Part shown: one piece after another, positions 9,204 through 18,060 of the stretch | Layout: every line of letters begins with the position of its first letter | How positions within the stretch are numbered: position 1 is the first letter of the stretch | Assembly (NCBI GenBank): GCA_910579975.1 | Contig: CAJTWU010000013.1 | Coordinates: 1-37,822 of the forward strand | Source of the DNA: an uncultured Vampirovibrio sp. | Lineage (GTDB): Bacteria > Cyanobacteriota > Vampirovibrionia > Gastranaerophilales > Gastranaerophilaceae | Direction: 5' to 3' | DNA length: 37,822 bases | The notes under the pieces: model-generated | Database searches by the model: none | Told to the model about the DNA's origin: nothing | Seen by the model: only the letters and a program-made list of their open reading frames with translations | Translations under genes and position numbers: made by a program

Positions 9204-9533
9204 ATGAATACAGCAACAATAATCGGCAGAGCAGGACAAGATGCTGAAATTAGATATTTTGAGTCTGGAAAAGTTAAAACAACTTTTTCACTTGCAGTAG
9301 GAAGATGGGATTCAAAAACAAAAGAAGAAGTTACAGACTGGTACAACATTGAAGTTTGGGATAAACAAGCAGAATTTGCCGGAGAGTATATTAAAAAAGG
9401 CAGACAGGTTGTTGTTGATGGACGAATTTCTATAAGCAAGTGGACTGATCAAACCGGAGAAGAAAAAGAGCGATTTCTTATTATTGCAAATAATGTTAGA
9501 TTATTGGGTTCAAAAAGAGACGCAGAACAATGA
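9204..9533 (+). CDS. ssb: Short single-stranded-DNA-binding protein without acidic tail
   Basis: The 109 residues are a complete OB fold of the SSB family. IIGRAGQDAEIRYFESGKVK opens the fold, DWYNIEVWDKQAEFAGEYIK follows and VVVDGRISISKW closes it. The pattern closely resembles cyanobacterial Ssb (GRAGRDPEVRYFESG, DWFDLEIWGK). The protein stops at GSKRDAEQ and has no Gly/Pro linker or DDDIPF-type tip, the part that recruits repair and replication partners. Naturally truncated Ssb-like proteins of this kind are known in cyanobacteria. Ribosome site AAAGGAG lies just before the ATG. It overlaps the next gene by 4 bp. It may be an accessory SSB, with a tailed copy elsewhere; the window cannot show this. 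Confidence 0.93.
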   Translation: MNTATIIGRAGQDAEIRYFESGKVKTTFSLAVGRWDSKTKEEVTDWYNIEVWDKQAEFAGEYIKKGRQVVVDGRISISKWTDQTGEEKERFLIIANNVRLLGSKRDAEQ

Positions 9534-10831
9534 TATTTTCGGATTTAGTTGGTATTATAGCAGATGATTTAACAGGGGCAAATGATACAGCTTTGCAATT
9601 TCATCAAAAAGGTGCTAGCACTAAGATTTTACTGGATAGCAGCTGTGAGCCAAAAGTCAAAGCCGGAACAGAAGTTTGGGCTTTATCAAGTGAGTCCAGA
9701 AATTTATCGGCTGGTGAAGCTATTATATGTGTAGGCAAAGCTGTAAAAACATTAAGTGAAAATTTTTCATTTGATTATTATTACAAAAAAATTGACTCCA
9801 CTTTAAGAGGTCATATAGCTCGAGAAACTCTTACTGTACTTGAATTTCTCGGCTATGATGCTGCTATCATAATCCCGGCATTTCCGCAAGAAGGACGTAT
9901 TACAGTTGGCGGATATCATCTTGCAAAGGGTGTACCTATAGGCAAAACTGAAATGGCAATGGATCCTCATTCACCTATTACTGAATCACATGTACCAACT
10001 TTACTAAAAAGCCAAATCGATATTGAAGCGGATTTAGTTGGAACAATTGACTTAAGGACTATTCTTAACGGAGCCGGTCCAATATTAATAAGAATTAATG
10101 AACTTATTAAAGAAGGTAAAAAGCTAATTGTAGCAGATGCAACTTCAATAACTGATATTGAGCAAATTGCTCTTGCAATTAATAAATGTGACAAAAAGCT
10201 GCTTCCAACTGGAACTGCAGCCGGTGCACAGGTTCTATCAAAATACTGGTTAGCCGGCATTGAAAAAGAATCTACAGAAGTACATATAGGTAAGCTGCCA
10301 AAGCTTATTGTTTCAGGTACAGCAACTCAAATTACAGCTAATCAGATAAAAAAACTTGAACAATCAGATGATTATGATGATGTTAATTTTATCGCACTTG
10401 ATACAAAAAATATTTTAGATGGTGTTAGTGAAGATATTATTGAAAGAATTGTTTCTAATCTTAGAAGCGGAGTTACAGTTTGCGTTCACACATCTGATTT
10501 AATTGCTAATTTTGATGGTTTTTCAGAAGATTCATATAATGCCGAGCTTACAAGAGATAAATTTGCTTGTATGATTACAGATTATCTTGCTCAATTAACT
10601 CAAAAAGTTATGGATAAAATTAACTTTGTCTTAATAACTCTTGGCGGAGAAACATCATACAAGTGCTGTAAAGCAATAAATTCTAACGAACTTAGACTAA
10701 TTGATGAAGTAGCTCCGGCAATTTCAATTTGTCAAGATATTAACGGCAAATGGATTATTACAAAATCAGGGAACCTGGGCAACTCAAATACTTTAATAGA
10801 AATACTTAATTATTTAACACATCATGAATAA
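9530..10831 (+). CDS. DUF1537 four-carbon acid sugar kinase family protein
   Basis: Members of this family phosphorylate four-carbon sugar acids such as D-threonate, D-erythronate or 3-oxo-tetronates. The N-terminal domain carries IIADDLTGANDTALQF (residues ~9-24) and YYKKIDSTLRGHIARET. The C-terminal nucleotide-binding domain carries VSGTATQITANQIKKLEQ and VLITLGGETSYKCC. Length (433) is typical. It overlaps ssb by 4 bp and the pdxA-family gene by 8 bp. In characterised systems such a kinase paired with a PdxA2 enzyme turns D-threonate or D-erythronate into dihydroxyacetone phosphate. No sugar-acid dehydrogenase, transporter or regulator is visible here, so the substrate is unproven. Confidence 0.9.
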   Translation: MIFSDLVGIIADDLTGANDTALQFHQKGASTKILLDSSCEPKVKAGTEVWALSSESRNLSAGEAIICVGKAVKTLSENFSFDYYYKKIDSTLRGHIARETLTVLEFLGYDAAIIIPAFPQEGRITVGGYHLAKGVPIGKTEMAMDPHSPITESHVPTLLKSQIDIEADLVGTIDLRTILNGAGPILIRINELIKEGKKLIVADATSITDIEQIALAINKCDKKLLPTGTAAGAQVLSKYWLAGIEKESTEVHIGKLPKLIVSGTATQITANQIKKLEQSDDYDDVNFIALDTKNILDGVSEDIIERIVSNLRSGVTVCVHTSDLIANFDGFSEDSYNAELTRDKFACMITDYLAQLTQKVMDKINFVLITLGGETSYKCCKAINSNELRLIDEVAPAISICQDINGKWIITKSGNLGNSNTLIEILNYLTHHE

Positions 10832-11750
10832 ATACTCAGAAAAACTTGCAATATTAACAGGTGATCCAAACGGTATTGGAGCGGAGATAACAATCAAAGC
10901 TCTTAATATGTTGAGTTTGCCTTCAAAAGACATTGTAGTTATTTCTAATTCAAAAATACTAAATACCTATGGCGGTTTAAATAATTATGAGATTATTGAA
11001 ATTGATTACCCTCATAAAATAGAACCGGGAGTTGTATCAGCTAATGCAGGAGATTTTTCATTCAGAGCTCTTCAAAAAGCTTGTGAAATAAAACCTAAAT
11101 TTATTGTTACTGCTCCTACTTCAAAAGAAGCAATGCACCTTGCGGGACATTATTTTAACGGGCAAACAGAGGTCCTAGAGCATTTTTTGTCGCATGATGG
11201 ACAAAAAGCAGAAATGTTGTTTACTTCACGTGACTTTAGAGTGCTGCTGTTAACAAGACATTGTGCTCTTCAGAGTGTAAATATTACAAAAGAAATGATA
11301 ATAGAGAAAATTGAGCGTTTACGCTGGTATTTTCAAAATAAACTACTTATTAAACGCCCTTCTTTTGGATTGTGCGGTTTAAATCCGCATGCCGGAGAAA
11401 ATGGTGTTATAGGAACAGATGAAGAGGAAATTATGATACCGGCTGTTGAAGCATTAAGAAAACGCGGTATTAATATTACAAATCCGCTTCCTGCTGATGC
11501 TTTATTTATTAAGGGTGTAAGAAATTATCTAAACAATGAAAAATCACCTTATGATTGTTATATTGCATGTTATCATGATCAGGGCTTAATCCCTATTAAA
11601 GCAGCAGCCTCTGAAAAAACAGTCAATATGACAATCGGACTTGATATAATAAGAACATCACCAAGCCACGGCACAGCATTCGATATAGCCGGTAAAAATA
11701 TGGCTAATCCGGAGTCTATGATTGAAGCAATTAAGACTTGCTTGTATTAA
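10824..11750 (+). CDS. pdxA: 4-hydroxythreonine-4-phosphate dehydrogenase family (PdxA/PdxA2)
   Basis: PdxA enzymes oxidatively decarboxylate 4-phosphohydroxy-L-threonine in vitamin B6 synthesis. PdxA2 paralogues act on D-threonate or D-erythronate 4-phosphate. The protein shows ILTGDPNGIGAEITIKAL at the N-terminus, TAPTSKEAMHLAGHYFNGQTE, and the three metal-binding histidine contexts TRHCALQSVN, GLNPHAGENG and CYHDQGLIPIK. Length is 308, a little short of the usual 320-335. It overlaps the DUF1537 kinase by 8 bp, a pairing that favours PdxA2. A role in B6 synthesis cannot be excluded, because no other pdxA is in view. Its 3' end overlaps convergent mtnA by 20 bp. Confidence 0.9.
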   Translation: MNKYSEKLAILTGDPNGIGAEITIKALNMLSLPSKDIVVISNSKILNTYGGLNNYEIIEIDYPHKIEPGVVSANAGDFSFRALQKACEIKPKFIVTAPTSKEAMHLAGHYFNGQTEVLEHFLSHDGQKAEMLFTSRDFRVLLLTRHCALQSVNITKEMIIEKIERLRWYFQNKLLIKRPSFGLCGLNPHAGENGVIGTDEEEIMIPAVEALRKRGINITNPLPADALFIKGVRNYLNNEKSPYDCYIACYHDQGLIPIKAAASEKTVNMTIGLDIIRTSPSHGTAFDIAGKNMANPESMIEAIKTCLY

Positions 11751-12795
11751 AAACTTCAGCTATTGATTTATTATAATCAGGTCTCAAAATACCCTTTTCC
11801 GTAATAATACCGGCAATCAATTCATGCGGAGTAACATCAAATCCCGGATTAATTACATTTACCTTATCAGAACAGATAATTTTACCATTAATATGAGTAA
11901 CTTCTTCTCTTGAACGTTCTTCAATAACGATTTCATCACCTGAAGAGATTGAAGTGTCAATTGTTGATAAAGGTGCAGCAATATAGAATGGAATATTATG
12001 ATACTTAGCAGCAATCGCAACAGTATAAGTACCGATTTTATTTGCTGTATCACCATTTGCAGCAATTCTATCAGCACCAACAACAACCATATCAATCATA
12101 CCTTTTTTCATAAAGTATGAACACATACCGTCCGTAATCAAGGTTACAGGAATACCATCCATTGCAAGTTCAAAAGTAGTAATTCTCGCACCTTGTTGTC
12201 TTGGACGAGTTTCATCCGCAAACACTTGTACAGTATTATCTTTAGCAAAAGCAGAACGTACAACCCCGAGTGCTGTACCGTATCCAACTGTAGCTAATGC
12301 TCCGGCATTACAGTGAGTTAGAATTGTTGCACCTTTTGGAACAACTTCAGCACCATAATCGCCTATTTTTTTATTGATTTCTATATCTTCGTTTTCAAGT
12401 TTAATAGCATTTTGTTTAAGTTCTTCAATTATACCTGCTATATCAGATGCAGAATTTTTGATAACTTCAATTTGTTTTTGACAAGCCCACATAAGATTTA
12501 CAGCAGTAGGGCGGGAAGTTTTCATATACTCGGCTTTTTCAATTAGTTTTTGGACAAATTCATCACGATTCAAACCTTCTTTTGCCAACTGTTGCGCAAA
12601 TAAAACAGCACCGTGAGCACCGGCGATACCAATAGCTGGAGCTCCTCTAACTATCATATCTCTGATTGCGTTAAACATTTGTTCACCATCAGTTATATTA
12701 ACAAACTTGTATTCATAAGGAACAACCGTCTGGTCAACCATTCTTGAATAATTATCTACCCACTCTATTGTTTTAATTTTTGATTCAAATGCCAT
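11731..12795 (-). CDS. mtnA: S-methyl-5-thioribose-1-phosphate isomerase
   Basis: MtnA isomerises methylthioribose-1-phosphate to methylthioribulose-1-phosphate in methionine salvage, which recycles the methylthioadenosine left by polyamine synthesis. The 354 residues show RGAPAIGIAGAHG, TILTHCNAGALATVGYGTAL with the catalytic Cys, TRPRQQGARITTFEL, and GADRIAANGDTANKIGTY with the catalytic Asp. AAAGGAG nine bases before the ATG sets the start. It is encoded alone; the rest of the salvage pathway is not in the window, although speD at 24251 would supply its substrate stream. The last 20 bp overlap convergent pdxA, with no hairpin terminator between them. Confidence 0.96.
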   Translation of the reverse strand: MAFESKIKTIEWVDNYSRMVDQTVVPYEYKFVNITDGEQMFNAIRDMIVRGAPAIGIAGAHGAVLFAQQLAKEGLNRDEFVQKLIEKAEYMKTSRPTAVNLMWACQKQIEVIKNSASDIAGIIEELKQNAIKLENEDIEINKKIGDYGAEVVPKGATILTHCNAGALATVGYGTALGVVRSAFAKDNTVQVFADETRPRQQGARITTFELAMDGIPVTLITDGMCSYFMKKGMIDMVVVGADRIAANGDTANKIGTYTVAIAAKYHNIPFYIAAPLSTIDTSISSGDEIVIEERSREEVTHINGKIICSDKVNVINPGFDVTPHELIAGIITEKGILRPDYNKSIAEVFNTSKS

Positions 12796-12851
12796 TGTAT
12801 TTAAGTCTCCTTTATGAAATAATCATATCACAAACGAGAATGATATGTATT

Positions 12852-13397
12852 ATGAGAATAGCACCAATTAACAATAATACAGCTTTTAAGGCAAAGCTAC
12901 CGCCATATATCCGCAGAAATGAAAAAGATAAATACTATGATTATTGGCCAATTTTAGCAAAAAATTGCCAAGAGAACGGTACTAAAAATGAGTTAGATGA
13001 ATTATTAACACAACTAACCAACAATAACATAGACGGGTATCTGGCACTGGAAGCAAAAACTAACAGCCTGGATTATGATATAAATTTCAGATATTACACT
13101 GATAAAGACAAAATTAAACAATCACGCTCAAAAGATGGTGCTGTAGAGTTTGAAAATGGAGAAGTCAGTATATTAAGATCTGGAATAAATAAAGTAGGTA
13201 TATATGCCTTTAACGGATGTTCTGTAATTGAGAAACCAACTTTTGTTAACTTCAACGACCTAACACAAGTCATATTAACAACTCTAAAGAAAGTACTAAA
13301 AACAGGCTCAGTATATAATGAAACTGTGTTTGGGAAAAACCCTACAAAAACATCTCCTGTAGAACAGTATCATAAAAAATTCAGAGCAACTATTTAA
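12852..13397 (+). CDS. Unknown protein, N-terminal INN..FKA motif (181 aa)
   Basis: I do not recognise the family. The frame is open from 12780, but the upstream part overlaps mtnA and has no ribosome site. The start is taken at ATG 12852, giving MRIAPINNNTAFKAKLPPYI; ATG 12840 is an alternative. No clear Shine-Dalgarno sequence precedes either. The protein is soluble, with no signal or membrane segment. It has an acidic and Tyr-rich middle (YYDYWPILAKN, ITNFRYYTDKD-like strands) and a basic C-terminus (residues ~160-181). The N-terminal pattern resembles that of the M16 peptidase at 24811 (MKVGKINPVLFKNTQ). Its last 8 bp overlap the convergent 4-TM gene. Confidence 0.65.
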   Translation: MRIAPINNNTAFKAKLPPYIRRNEKDKYYDYWPILAKNCQENGTKNELDELLTQLTNNNIDGYLALEAKTNSLDYDINFRYYTDKDKIKQSRSKDGAVEFENGEVSILRSGINKVGIYAFNGCSVIEKPTFVNFNDLTQVILTTLKKVLKTGSVYNETVFGKNPTKTSPVEQYHKKFRATI

Positions 13398-13878
13398 TTT
13401 CAAAATCAATACTGTTATTCTCACCGTTTTCCTTTTTCAAGCCTGTGATTACTTCGTAAACATATGCTGTAATTACACCTGCAACACCATTAAACATGGC
13501 ACTTATTCCAGCCATAAAAATCATTAACAAGATCATTACAACCAGAGAACCGAAACCTCCTGTTAGGAAGAACCTTAAAAATCCTTGAGTGTATGAAGGT
13601 ATCAACCAGCCTAAAAGCATACTAATCGGGGTATAAACTATAGAAAAAGCTATAAAAGATACAAAACCAATCACAGCACCAAAAATACAGCCTTCCTTAA
13701 TACTTATTATTCCAATCAGGTCGTTTTGCTTCAAATATGCAAGAACAAATGCGGACAAACAGGTTACAGCTATCAAGAAAGTAAGTAAACTGATGTAAGG
13801 AATTATTGTAATTGCTCCTAGAATTGCACCAGCAAAGGCGCTTAAGATTGATAACTGTTTTAATAATAATAAATTCAT
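13390..13878 (-). CDS. Unknown 4-TM integral membrane protein (162 aa)
   Basis: The protein has four predicted membrane segments, at about residues 9-30, 32-50, 63-92 and 106-140, with Gly-rich packing motifs (AGAILGAIT, GCIFGAVIGF, GFGSLVVMILLMIF). A short charged cytosolic-type tail follows (residues ~145-162). No transporter signature is evident. AGGAGA, lying inside the end of leuC, precedes its ATG, and the two genes are separated by one base, so it is coupled to leuC. Function is unknown; leucine-pathway involvement is only suggested by position. It overlaps the convergent unknown gene by 8 bp. Confidence 0.8.
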   Translation of the reverse strand: MNLLLLKQLSILSAFAGAILGAITIIPYISLLTFLIAVTCLSAFVLAYLKQNDLIGIISIKEGCIFGAVIGFVSFIAFSIVYTPISMLLGWLIPSYTQGFLRFFLTGGFGSLVVMILLMIFMAGISAMFNGVAGVITAYVYEVITGLKKENGENNSIDFEIK

Positions 13879-13879
13879 T

Positions 13880-15124
13880 TTATTCTCCTGCGTTAATGTA
13901 ACCTTTCAAGGCTGTATGCGCTGCAACAAATGGAGAGGCAAGATAAATAAAGCCTTTAGTATTTCCCATTCTGCCTTGAAAATTTCTGTTTTGTGTTGCA
14001 AGACAAACTTCTCCATCGCCTAAAATACCTGCATGCACACCAACACAAGGACCACATCCAGGAGCTAGTATCGCTGCATTTGAGTCTACAAAGATATCAA
14101 TCAAACCTTCTTTTAAAGCTTGTTTAAATACATCCTTAGAAGCCGGTGAAATAAGAAGTCTGACATCAGGATGAACTGTTTTACCCTTCAAAATATTTGC
14201 TACAACCCTTAAGTCTTCAATACGACCGTTTGTACAAGTACCAACATAAACCTGATTAACTTTTACATCACTTAATTCATCTGCACGACGTGTGTTATCA
14301 ACTGTATGAGGGCAAGAAACTGTATGCGGAACATCTTCAGCATTAATTTCAATAACTCTTTCATAATCAGCATCACTATCAGGAAGAATTTGAATAAATT
14401 TGTCTTCACGACCGCGTTCTTTCAAAAACTCACGAGTTTTATCATCAGCTATAAACAAACCGCATTTTGCACCGGCTTCAACAGCCATATTTGCCAAGGT
14501 AAAGCGTTCAGACATAGTCATATTGTCAATCGTATCACCACAAAATTCAAGAGCCTTATATGTTGCTCCATCAGCTCCAATCATCCCAATCAAATGCAGC
14601 ATTAAATCCTTAGAACAAATACCTTCTTTGAATTTACCGCTTACAACAATTTTAAATGTTGATGGAACCTTTAACCAGGTTTTACCAAGAGCCATAGCTA
14701 CTGCAATATCAGTTGAGCCCATGCCTGTTGCAAATGCACCCAATGCACCTGATGTACAAGTATGGGAGTCTGCTCCTACTAGAACTTCACCCGGATTAAC
14801 ATAAGTTTCAATCAGTCTCTGATGACAAACACCTGAACCAACATCAGATAATACTGCACCATATTCCTTAGCAAAATCTCTCAAAACAACATGAGTATTT
14901 GATAATTCTTTTCTCGGACTTGGAGAGGCATGATCAATAAACAGAATTGAGCGTTCAGGATTTTTAAGCTTTGAAATACCTAACTTTTTAAACTCTTGAA
15001 CAGTCAAAGGTCCTGTTCCATCCTGTACTGCAGCAACATCAACGCGTGATATTACAAGTTCACCGGCATGCACATCTTTTCCTGCATGGTTAGAAATTAT
15101 TTTTTCTACAAGAGTTTGTCCCAT
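13880..15124 (-). CDS. leuC: 3-isopropylmalate dehydratase, large subunit
   Basis: LeuC carries the 4Fe-4S cluster of isopropylmalate isomerase, which interconverts 2- and 3-isopropylmalate in leucine synthesis. Cluster cysteines appear in YVGTCTNGRIEDL and in ILAPGCGPCVGVHAG. The substrate region has GADSHTCTSGALGAFATGMG. Length (414) matches the ~420-residue type that works with a separate small subunit. The start is placed at 15124, because an in-frame ATG 15 bases upstream lies inside the GAGGAGA ribosome site. The small subunit leuD is not adjacent; the next gene is a 4-TM protein instead. A homoaconitase-type substrate is the main alternative. Confidence 0.94.
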   Translation of the reverse strand: MGQTLVEKIISNHAGKDVHAGELVISRVDVAAVQDGTGPLTVQEFKKLGISKLKNPERSILFIDHASPSPRKELSNTHVVLRDFAKEYGAVLSDVGSGVCHQRLIETYVNPGEVLVGADSHTCTSGALGAFATGMGSTDIAVAMALGKTWLKVPSTFKIVVSGKFKEGICSKDLMLHLIGMIGADGATYKALEFCGDTIDNMTMSERFTLANMAVEAGAKCGLFIADDKTREFLKERGREDKFIQILPDSDADYERVIEINAEDVPHTVSCPHTVDNTRRADELSDVKVNQVYVGTCTNGRIEDLRVVANILKGKTVHPDVRLLISPASKDVFKQALKEGLIDIFVDSNAAILAPGCGPCVGVHAGILGDGEVCLATQNRNFQGRMGNTKGFIYLASPFVAAHTALKGYINAGE

Positions 15125-15143
15125 AATATTTCTCCTCATCTCT

Positions 15144-15172
15144 ATTATAAATATATCATAAATTTGTTTTTT
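15144..15172 (-). promoter_or_regulatory. Putative leuC promoter
   Basis: On the minus strand a perfect TATAAT lies at 15149-15144, about 20 bases upstream of the leuC ATG. The expected -35 position is only an A-tract, so the promoter would rely on its -10. The divergent 15210 gene must have its own promoter in the same 85 bp. Confidence 0.4.
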
Positions 15173-15209
15173 ATATTAGAATAAATATATAAATTGATTA
15201 GGAGAGAGA

Positions 15210-16724
15210 ATGGAAAAATTGAAAGCTGTTATTAAAAGCAGAGCTTTTATGTATTTTACACTGTTTATGCTGTCATTATTAATGGCATGTTTATCTAAGG
15301 AATATGATTACGATTTGTTTGCAAGACTAATTGTAGGGGAGCACTTCTTTGCTAATTGGTCACTCTCATATAATGATTTCCTTTCTTATACTCCAACCCA
15401 TATCTGGTATGACCACGAATATGGAGCAAGTCTTGTTTATTACTTGTTTTTCAAGGCGTTTGGACATTTTGGGCTAATACTTATTCAAGCAATATTAGTA
15501 TTCTTAACAACGTTTTTTGTTATTAAGACTCAGGATTTGCAAAAAAACAGTTATCCTCCGACATTATGGTTTTCAGCAGCATTTATATTAACTATTTCTC
15601 ATCTAAACCCATCTTTAATAAGATGTCATATGTTTAGTTTTATGTTTTTTGCCCTTCTAATCTATATATTGGAAAAAAGCAGAAAATATAATTCAAAACT
15701 GATTTATACGCTACCGCTGCTTATAATTATCTGGAATAACACTCATGGAGGTGTTGTATCCGGATTAGGAATGATATTTATCTACATGCTTGGAGAAATC
15801 ATAAGACGAAAACCATGGAAAAAATATCTTATTGTATTATTAGTTTCAACACCAATGTTGGCAATTAATCCTTGGGGTTGGGATTATTTTAACTTCTTAA
15901 TCTCTGCAAACACAAAAACCAGAACATATATTACTGAATGGTGGTTTGTATTTGCAAGAAGACATGTTCAGTACTATTATCCTGCATTTATAATTTCATT
16001 ATTTACAGTTCTTATAGCATTGTGTAAAAATAAATTTGATACTACAAAATTCCTTGCGTTATTAATAACTACAGCATTAGGAACACTTCATGTTAAATTG
16101 CTCTCATTAGCAGTAATAATCGTTTCATCACTCTATTACAAAGAAATCATGAAATTTATTAGCAATAGTTCTATAAGGTTAATGGAAAAAACAGCTTATA
16201 TACTATGTCTCATTGCAATATTATATATTCCATTTACACATCCAAATACACCTTTAACAAATATGGATAAATTCCCGATTGCTGAATGTGAATTTTTAAA
16301 ACTCAATGATATAAAAGGAAACATACTTACCGAATTTGGTCTAGGAAGCTATATTTCTTATAAACTATATCCAAATAATTTAATTTATATGGATGGAAGA
16401 TACGAGGAATGCTATTACGATAGAGAATTTGACAAACTTATAGCCTTTACTGCTGCAGAAGATAATTGGTACCAAGCTATTACTGATTACCCTACACAGA
16501 TATTAATGCCTGAAAAAACTACAAAAATATATGAATTCTTAAAAAACAGAGCTGAATGGAAAATGATATTTAACGGTCCTTGCTGTGGTATTTTTATACC
16601 GGCTGGATTTGCCAAACAAGAATACAAACGCCCAAGTGATGATTTAAGATATTATGAAAAAAGCTTTTTCATAACTAATGGAGAATTTGGTAAAAAAGAC
16701 AAAGAAAGGCTTATAAATGAATAA
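15210..16724 (+). CDS. Polytopic membrane protein, possibly GT-C-type glycosyltransferase (504 aa)
   Basis: About ten membrane segments fill residues 10-350, and a soluble C-terminal domain of ~150 residues follows (GNILTEFGLGSYISYKLY, NLIYMDGRYEECYYDREF). The first loop carries acidic residues (KEYDYDLFARLIVGEHF) and YDHEYGASLVYYLFF, where GT-C enzymes place their catalytic acids. The overall shape fits lipid-linked sugar transferases, but no diagnostic motif proves it. AGGAGAGAG precedes the ATG. The stop overlaps the patatin gene by 8 bp, so the two are co-translated and may share a role in envelope lipids. Confidence 0.72.
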   Translation: MEKLKAVIKSRAFMYFTLFMLSLLMACLSKEYDYDLFARLIVGEHFFANWSLSYNDFLSYTPTHIWYDHEYGASLVYYLFFKAFGHFGLILIQAILVFLTTFFVIKTQDLQKNSYPPTLWFSAAFILTISHLNPSLIRCHMFSFMFFALLIYILEKSRKYNSKLIYTLPLLIIIWNNTHGGVVSGLGMIFIYMLGEIIRRKPWKKYLIVLLVSTPMLAINPWGWDYFNFLISANTKTRTYITEWWFVFARRHVQYYYPAFIISLFTVLIALCKNKFDTTKFLALLITTALGTLHVKLLSLAVIIVSSLYYKEIMKFISNSSIRLMEKTAYILCLIAILYIPFTHPNTPLTNMDKFPIAECEFLKLNDIKGNILTEFGLGSYISYKLYPNNLIYMDGRYEECYYDREFDKLIAFTAAEDNWYQAITDYPTQILMPEKTTKIYEFLKNRAEWKMIFNGPCCGIFIPAGFAKQEYKRPSDDLRYYEKSFFITNGEFGKKDKERLINE

Positions 16725-17895
16725 TCCGCTAAAATATACATGTTTATTTGGAGGTGGAGCCATCCGAGGCTTGGCTTATGTTGGAACAATACGTGCATTG
16801 GAAGAACTGGGAATTGAATATGATATTGTCGGCGGTTCTTCTGTAGGTTCAATATTTGCCACATTAGTTGCTTGCGGATATAAATCATATGAACTTGAAA
16901 ACCTATTTTTAAAAGTAAATTTTGATTTATTTAAAGATATTCATTTAGGATTTGCTAAAGGTTTAGGCTTAAGCAAAGGCGGCATTTTTGTCGACTGGCT
17001 CAATGAACTGATTTCACGAAAAGCAGAAAACATTAAAAAGAAAAATCTTAATTTCGAAGATTTAGAGAAAGAGTTGGTTATTATAACAACGAATCTAAAA
17101 ACATTCAGCACTCAAGAATTTTCAAAAGTCCAAACTCCGGACTTTGAAATCGCAAAAGCAATCAGAATATCTTCAAGCATGCCCGGTTTAATGCCGCCTT
17201 ATGACTACAATGGCGCAAGTCTTGTTGATGGTGATTTACAAAAAGCTTCTCCAATGTGGAAGCTTTCAGAAACAATCAATAATTCAGAAAGCAGAATTCT
17301 GGAGTTTAGACTAGAGGGCTCTTGCGGGGAAGATAAAAATACACCTATATCTTATTTAAACACAATATATAGCTGCATTACAGATGTAGCAACAGGCTTT
17401 GTTACAGATGTTTTTGGACAAAATGACCGATATGACTGTATAAGAATTAATACGGGAGATATCTTCTTTGCTGATTTAAATCTTGATAAGGACTCAAGAA
17501 GAAAACTTATTAATGCCGGATATGAACAAACAATGTGTTACTTCAAAGAGTTTTTGCCAGCAAAAAAAGAGAGGCTTGAAAAAGTATATTCTACCGCTTT
17601 AAAATTCCTAAAAAATGCAAATAAAGGCTTAAACTCAAATAATGTGGAAGAAACACAATGGTGGTTTGGAGATTTATTTATACTTCTATGCGAAAACAAG
17701 GAGATTGTAGACCCAATTATTTACAGAGAAATAGTAGAGTTAAAAGAACTGGTAATGAATTCTGTTACAACAATCCTCTTTTTCCATAATCGTTTCAAAA
17801 ATACAAAAAAAATATCAGATGAAATGAAATCCGTTATAAACCAGCTTGATGAACGAATTTCAGAACTCAAATTATTCTTACAATCAGCTAAATAA
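16717..17895 (+). CDS. Patatin-like phospholipase family protein
   Basis: Patatin-like enzymes hydrolyse acyl esters of lipids with a Ser-Asp dyad. The oxyanion-hole motif GGGAIRG is at residues 12-18, the nucleophile elbow GSSVG at 40-44 (Ser42), and the catalytic Asp at DGD, residues 171-173. The usual DGG is DGD here, a common variant. The C-terminal third is helical and charged and is not part of the catalytic core. There is no signal peptide. It overlaps the membrane-protein gene upstream by 8 bp. Substrate is unknown; membrane lipid turnover is the likely setting. Confidence 0.92.
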   Translation: MNNPLKYTCLFGGGAIRGLAYVGTIRALEELGIEYDIVGGSSVGSIFATLVACGYKSYELENLFLKVNFDLFKDIHLGFAKGLGLSKGGIFVDWLNELISRKAENIKKKNLNFEDLEKELVIITTNLKTFSTQEFSKVQTPDFEIAKAIRISSSMPGLMPPYDYNGASLVDGDLQKASPMWKLSETINNSESRILEFRLEGSCGEDKNTPISYLNTIYSCITDVATGFVTDVFGQNDRYDCIRINTGDIFFADLNLDKDSRRKLINAGYEQTMCYFKEFLPAKKERLEKVYSTALKFLKNANKGLNSNNVEETQWWFGDLFILLCENKEIVDPIIYREIVELKELVMNSVTTILFFHNRFKNTKKISDEMKSVINQLDERISELKLFLQSAK

Positions 17896-17904
17896 ATATT
17901 AACT

Positions 17905-17985
17905 TTTGTAAAGATTTCTCTAAAAACAGGTAATTTTTGTAATATTTCTTAACAAAACACTTGAAGTTTATATACTTTTTATATA
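17905..17985 (+). promoter_or_regulatory. Promoter region of the sigma factor gene with blocks shared with 1687-1753
   Basis: TTTGTAAAGATTT lies at 17905-17917 and ATACTTTTTATATA at 17972-17985; both are exact copies of blocks before the coiled-coil gene at 1784. A plausible promoter is TTAACA (17949-17954), a 16-bp spacer and TATACT (17971-17976), giving a leader of about 78 bases. The leader holds a five-codon ORF at 18005-18022 and then AAGGAG at 18048. Confidence 0.5.
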
Positions 17986-18060
17986 TCATAAGTATATAAG
18001 GATTATGTGTTATGTGAATTAATCCTTGAAAGTGTTATTACCCCCAAGGAGTTTAAAATT

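Noticed and set aside
14400..14804. 134-codon plus-strand ORF antisense to leuC
   Set aside because: leuC is unmistakable on the other strand, and the antisense product has no family features or start signals.
18005..18022. Five-codon leader ORF before the sigma gene
   Set aside because: Its AAGGA is too close to the ATG, and such short ORFs arise easily by chance; noted but not called.
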